Of a stretch of 15,872 nt of DNA, positions 13,652-15,872 are shown in pieces. Each line of letters opens with the position of its first letter. Positions within the stretch are counted from its first letter, which is position 1. This DNA is from an uncultured bacterium (lineage in GTDB: Bacteria > Desulfobacterota > Desulfobulbia > Desulfobulbales > Desulfobulbaceae). The position numbers and the translations under genes are program-made. The notes beneath the pieces are model-generated. The model made no database searches, was not told the origin of the DNA, and worked only from the letters and a program-made list of their open reading frames with translations. The stretch covers positions 1 to 15,872 of the forward strand of contig CAITZN010000616.1 of NCBI GenBank assembly GCA_903896915.1, given 5' to 3'.

Positions 13652-14434
13652 TTACCGATTTTTAAAAATCGGTTTTCTCTTTTCCATGTATGCCATTACC
13701 CCTTCTTTCTGATCCTCGGTAGAAAAAAGGATTTCGAAGCAACGCGCCTCATAGGCCATGGCTGATTTCAAATCCATGTTGAGCCCGCCATTGATGGCGA
13801 GCTTGGTCGCTTTCAAGGCAATTTGCGGCTGATGGGCAATTTTCAAGGCCATAGCTCTTGCTTCGTCCATGAGCGATGCGGCGGCAACCACCTTGTTCAA
13901 TAAGCCAATCCGATACGCCTCCTCGGCATTGATGAAGTCTCCTGTATAGAGAAACTCCTTGGCCTTGGTAATTCCGATGATGCGCGGCAGTCTCTGGGTC
14001 CCTCCGCCGCCAGGAATTACTCCGATTTTAATCTCTGGTTGGCCAAAGGTTGCATTATCGGCAGCAATTCTGAGATCACATGCCAGGGCCAGTTCGCAGC
14101 CACCGCCCAAGGCAAGCCCGCTGATCGCGGCAATAATCGGTTTGTCCAACTCTTCCATGCTATCGAAAACGGAATGCGCTTCTTTTAGAAACCGACGGGC
14201 AGCTGAAGGTGTTGCGATCTCGTTGATTTCCCTGATGTCAACTCCGGCAGCAAAACATTTATCACCGCCGGTAAGAATGACGACGTTAACCTCATCATCT
14301 CTTTCAATCTCGGTAAGTACAGTATGCAGCTCACTAAACACCTGACTGTTCAGGGCGTTCATGGTGTCGGGCCGATGCAGAGTAATGGTTGCCAGTCCAT
14401 TCTCTTTTTTGAAAAGAATCGTTTTATATTTCAT
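13652..14434 (-). CDS. Enoyl-CoA hydratase (crotonase family)
   Basis: A 260-residue crotonase-fold enzyme, predicted to add water to a 2-enoyl-CoA. Both catalytic glutamates are in place: Glu114 in ALGGGCELALACD and Glu134 in GQPEIKIGVIPG. The oxyanion-hole segment FAAGVDI (61-67) is also present. Length is typical of short-chain hydratases. The ATG at 14432-14434 is chosen because the product then begins MKYKTILFKKENGLATITL in family register; an upstream TTG at 14467 would add eleven poorly conserved residues. The ribosome site is weak (GAAGG very close to the ATG). First gene of the catabolic cluster. An 18-base palindrome covers its last codons (13655-13672). Confidence 0.92.
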   Translation of the reverse strand: MKYKTILFKKENGLATITLHRPDTMNALNSQVFSELHTVLTEIERDDEVNVVILTGGDKCFAAGVDIREINEIATPSAARRFLKEAHSVFDSMEELDKPIIAAISGLALGGGCELALACDLRIAADNATFGQPEIKIGVIPGGGGTQRLPRIIGITKAKEFLYTGDFINAEEAYRIGLLNKVVAAASLMDEARAMALKIAHQPQIALKATKLAINGGLNMDLKSAMAYEARCFEILFSTEDQKEGVMAYMEKRKPIFKNR

Positions 14435-14578
14435 CGCCTTCTTTCTCTTGCAAATGCCCCTAAGCAAGGCCTATCCCATTGCCGGTTACATGGAAAAACA
14501 AAGAAAAATCAGGTGCGTTGCCATCTGGGGGACGCACGGCCATGATTGTCGTTATCCAGGCTCTTGTAGGTCCAGTAG

Positions 14579-14594
14579 TGCATGTCCTGTACCA
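14579..14594 (-). promoter_or_regulatory. Candidate sigma-54 (-24/-12) promoter for the catabolic cluster
   Basis: On the minus strand this reads TGGTACAGGACATGCA, against the consensus TGGCAC-N5-TTGCA. The invariant GG and GC are ten bases apart as required, with two mismatches. It lies about 145 bases before the hydratase start and downstream of a sigma-54 activator gene. No competing sigma-70 promoter was obvious. Confidence 0.45.
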
Positions 14595-14668
14595 ATCTGG
14601 ACTGTCTCAGCTAACTGACTGAAAGATGGCATAAAGAGATTCAATGATGAAAAAAGGGAGGAGGGCGT

Positions 14669-14684
14669 TGAAGCAAATGCTTCA
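14669..14684. promoter_or_regulatory. Perfect 16-base palindrome, possible activator-binding site
   Basis: TGAAGCA-AA-TGCTTCA is perfectly symmetric. Its centre is roughly 85 bases upstream of the -24 element of the candidate sigma-54 promoter, the range where NtrC-type activators usually bind. It lies between the activator gene and the hydratase gene. The protein that binds it is unknown. Confidence 0.4.
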
Positions 14685-14765
14685 TGTGAATTTTCTTCAG
14701 GGCAGAAAAATAGAACAAAAAGATCGGGGAAAGAACACTGATACGGCAGGTTACATAGATTGAAT

Positions 14766-14831
14766 GATATGCTGCAACGCTGCAGTATATCCCAATCGTT
14801 GCCTGCCCGGTTAGGGTGGGGTTGCAGGCAA
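14766..14831 (-). other. Two tandem stem-loops after the sigma-54 activator gene
   Basis: GATATGCTGCA (14766-14776) pairs with TGCAGTATATC (14781-14791) around ACGC with one G-U pair. TTGCCTGC (14799-14806) pairs perfectly with GCAGGCAA (14824-14831) around a 17-base loop. Both lie just after the activator stop on the minus strand. Neither has a T run, so they may stabilise or weakly end that mRNA. The first could also be a distal activator site about 190 bases above the candidate sigma-54 promoter. Confidence 0.55.
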
Positions 14832-14862
14832 GAGTGATACGTCGGAATATTTCGGCTGTGGC

Positions 14863-15872
14863 CTATACTTCGATGCCGTGTTTTTCGATGCGGTAAATCA
14901 AGGTCGGCCGCGAAATACCAAGCAATCTGGCGGCACGTGTCCTGTTGGCACCACTCAGTTCAAGGGCCTGGATGATGAGTCGCTTAATAAGTTCATCAAG
15001 ATTCAAGCCCTCGGGGGGAATCTTGATGCCAAGGTCTGCATGCGGCATGGTGGCATGATAGGGATAAGCCAAGAAAGCGAGATGGGCGGGTTCAATATTT
15101 TCCCCATCTTCCATCAAGACCACGCGTTCGACCGCGTTTTTCAATTCTCGGATATTGCCTCTCCATGGATAATGCATCAGCATTTTTTTTGCTTCGGCGG
15201 AGATGCCACGAAAGTTCTTGCCGAATTTCTCATTGAATTTATTCATGAAAAACAGGGTCAAAGGGATGATGTCCGCTTTTCTTTCTAACAGAGGAGGGAT
15301 GATCACGCGCGCAACATTGAGCCGGTAATAGAGGTCTTCACGAAAGGCCCCTGCTTTCACTTGGACATCAAGGCTCTTGTTGGTGGCAGCGATAATCCGG
15401 ACGTCAACCTTCTTTTTTTGAGTGCCGCCGACAGGATAAAATTCCCGTTCTTCAAGAAATCGCAGTAGCTTCACCTGGGCAGAGGACTGTAATTCACTGA
15501 TCTCGTCTAACAGGAGCGTACCGCTATCGGCTATTTCAATTTTCCCCTTTTTGCCGTCTTGGAGGCCGCCGGTGAACGCCCCTTTGCCATAGCCGAATAG
15601 CTCGCTTTCCAGCAGTTCTTTACTGATCGCCCCACAATTGATTCCCACAAACGGCTTGTCAAAACGACTGCTGCGATGATGAATCATCCGGGCAATGACT
15701 TCTTTGCCGACTCCGCTTTCTCCTTCAATCAGGACGGTGGTGTCATAGCCTTTAGCCACCTTGTCCGCAAATTCCATGACCTTCTTGATTCCTTCACTCT
15801 CGCCGATAATGGTATCAAGATTGAATTTCTCGAGATAATAGCGGCGCAGTTCCTCCACCTCTTTTTTCAAAC
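14863..15872 (-). CDS. Sigma-54-dependent transcriptional activator, AAA+ and Fis-type HTH domains (5' end outside window)
   Basis: The visible 336 codons hold a full AAA+ domain and a DNA-binding tail. Counting from the TTG codon at 15870, Walker A is GESGVGKE (50-57), the sigma-54 contact loop is GAFTGG (97-102) and Walker B is GTLLLDE (117-123). A Fis-type helix-turn-helix fills about 300-335 ([20 protein letters not shown]). The TTG is not a convincing start: the preceding sequence runs off the window, and the [15 protein letters not shown] segment looks like the linker from an N-terminal receiver or sensor domain. The last GAFTGA residue is Gly instead of Ala. It is encoded just upstream of, and in line with, the acyl-CoA cluster, so it may control that cluster through a sigma-54 promoter. 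Confidence 0.93.
   Translation of the reverse strand, partial: LKKEVEELRRYYLEKFNLDTIIGESEGIKKVMEFADKVAKGYDTTVLIEGESGVGKEVIARMIHHRSSRFDKPFVGINCGAISKELLESELFGYGKGAFTGGLQDGKKGKIEIADSGTLLLDEISELQSSAQVKLLRFLEEREFYPVGGTQKKKVDVRIIAATNKSLDVQVKAGAFREDLYYRLNVARVIIPPLLERKADIIPLTLFFMNKFNEKFGKNFRGISAEAKKMLMHYPWRGNIRELKNAVERVVLMEDGENIEPAHLAFLAYPYHATMPHADLGIKIPPEGLNLDELIKRLIIQALELSGANRTRAARLLGISRPTLIYRIEKHGIEV

Noticed and set aside
15868-15870. TTG as the true start of the sigma-54 activator
   Set aside because: The region immediately upstream is outside the window and the first residues look like an interdomain linker, so the gene most likely begins further upstream.

Overview
This window looks like chromosome from an anaerobic, probably sulfate-reducing bacterium of the Desulfobacterota (old Deltaproteobacteria). 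The basis is gene content: an NfnAB-type electron-bifurcating transhydrogenase, a molybdate ABC transporter, a short-chain acyl-CoA oxidation cluster fed by a glutaconate-type CoA-transferase, and a sigma-54 (NtrC-type) activator. The lineage is an inference; there is no rRNA or tRNA here to settle it.

Layout. Positions 1-82 hold the last codons of a + strand molybdate-binding (TOBE/Mop) protein. It faces the minus-strand modABC operon (2664 down to 128), which takes up molybdate for molybdo- or tungsto-enzymes. A 646-base divergent region (2665-3310) has no convincing gene. It carries a + strand intrinsic terminator with no gene upstream of it, a pair of 10-base direct repeats, and two strongly foldable segments ahead of nfnAB, so nfnAB may have a long regulatory leader. 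nfnA and nfnB (3311-5591, +) end at a bidirectional terminator. A large inverted repeat lies between them and a convergent, apparently single-gene unit: an extended short-chain dehydrogenase (5739-7436, -) with an unrecognised helical C-terminal extension of about 225 residues.

The right half (7762-14434) is a minus-strand catabolic cluster. In transcription order it is enoyl-CoA hydratase, thiolase, an unidentified ten-helix membrane protein, acyl-CoA dehydrogenase, and the two CoA-transferase subunits, closed by a strong terminator at 7701-7740. The implied scheme is: an acid enters the cell (possibly by the membrane protein), is activated by CoA transfer, dehydrogenated, hydrated and finally cleaved by thiolase. 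A 3-hydroxyacyl-CoA dehydrogenase and ETF are absent and would have to be encoded elsewhere. Upstream of the cluster lies a 428-base region with a sigma-54-like -24/-12 site and several palindromes. Above that is the C-terminal part of a sigma-54 activator, which makes local control of the cluster plausible.

The most unusual items are the membrane protein with four QPxxG motifs in a two-helix repeat architecture, the dehydrogenase fusion, and the structured region upstream of nfnA. No CRISPR array, insertion sequence, phage gene or defence system was seen.
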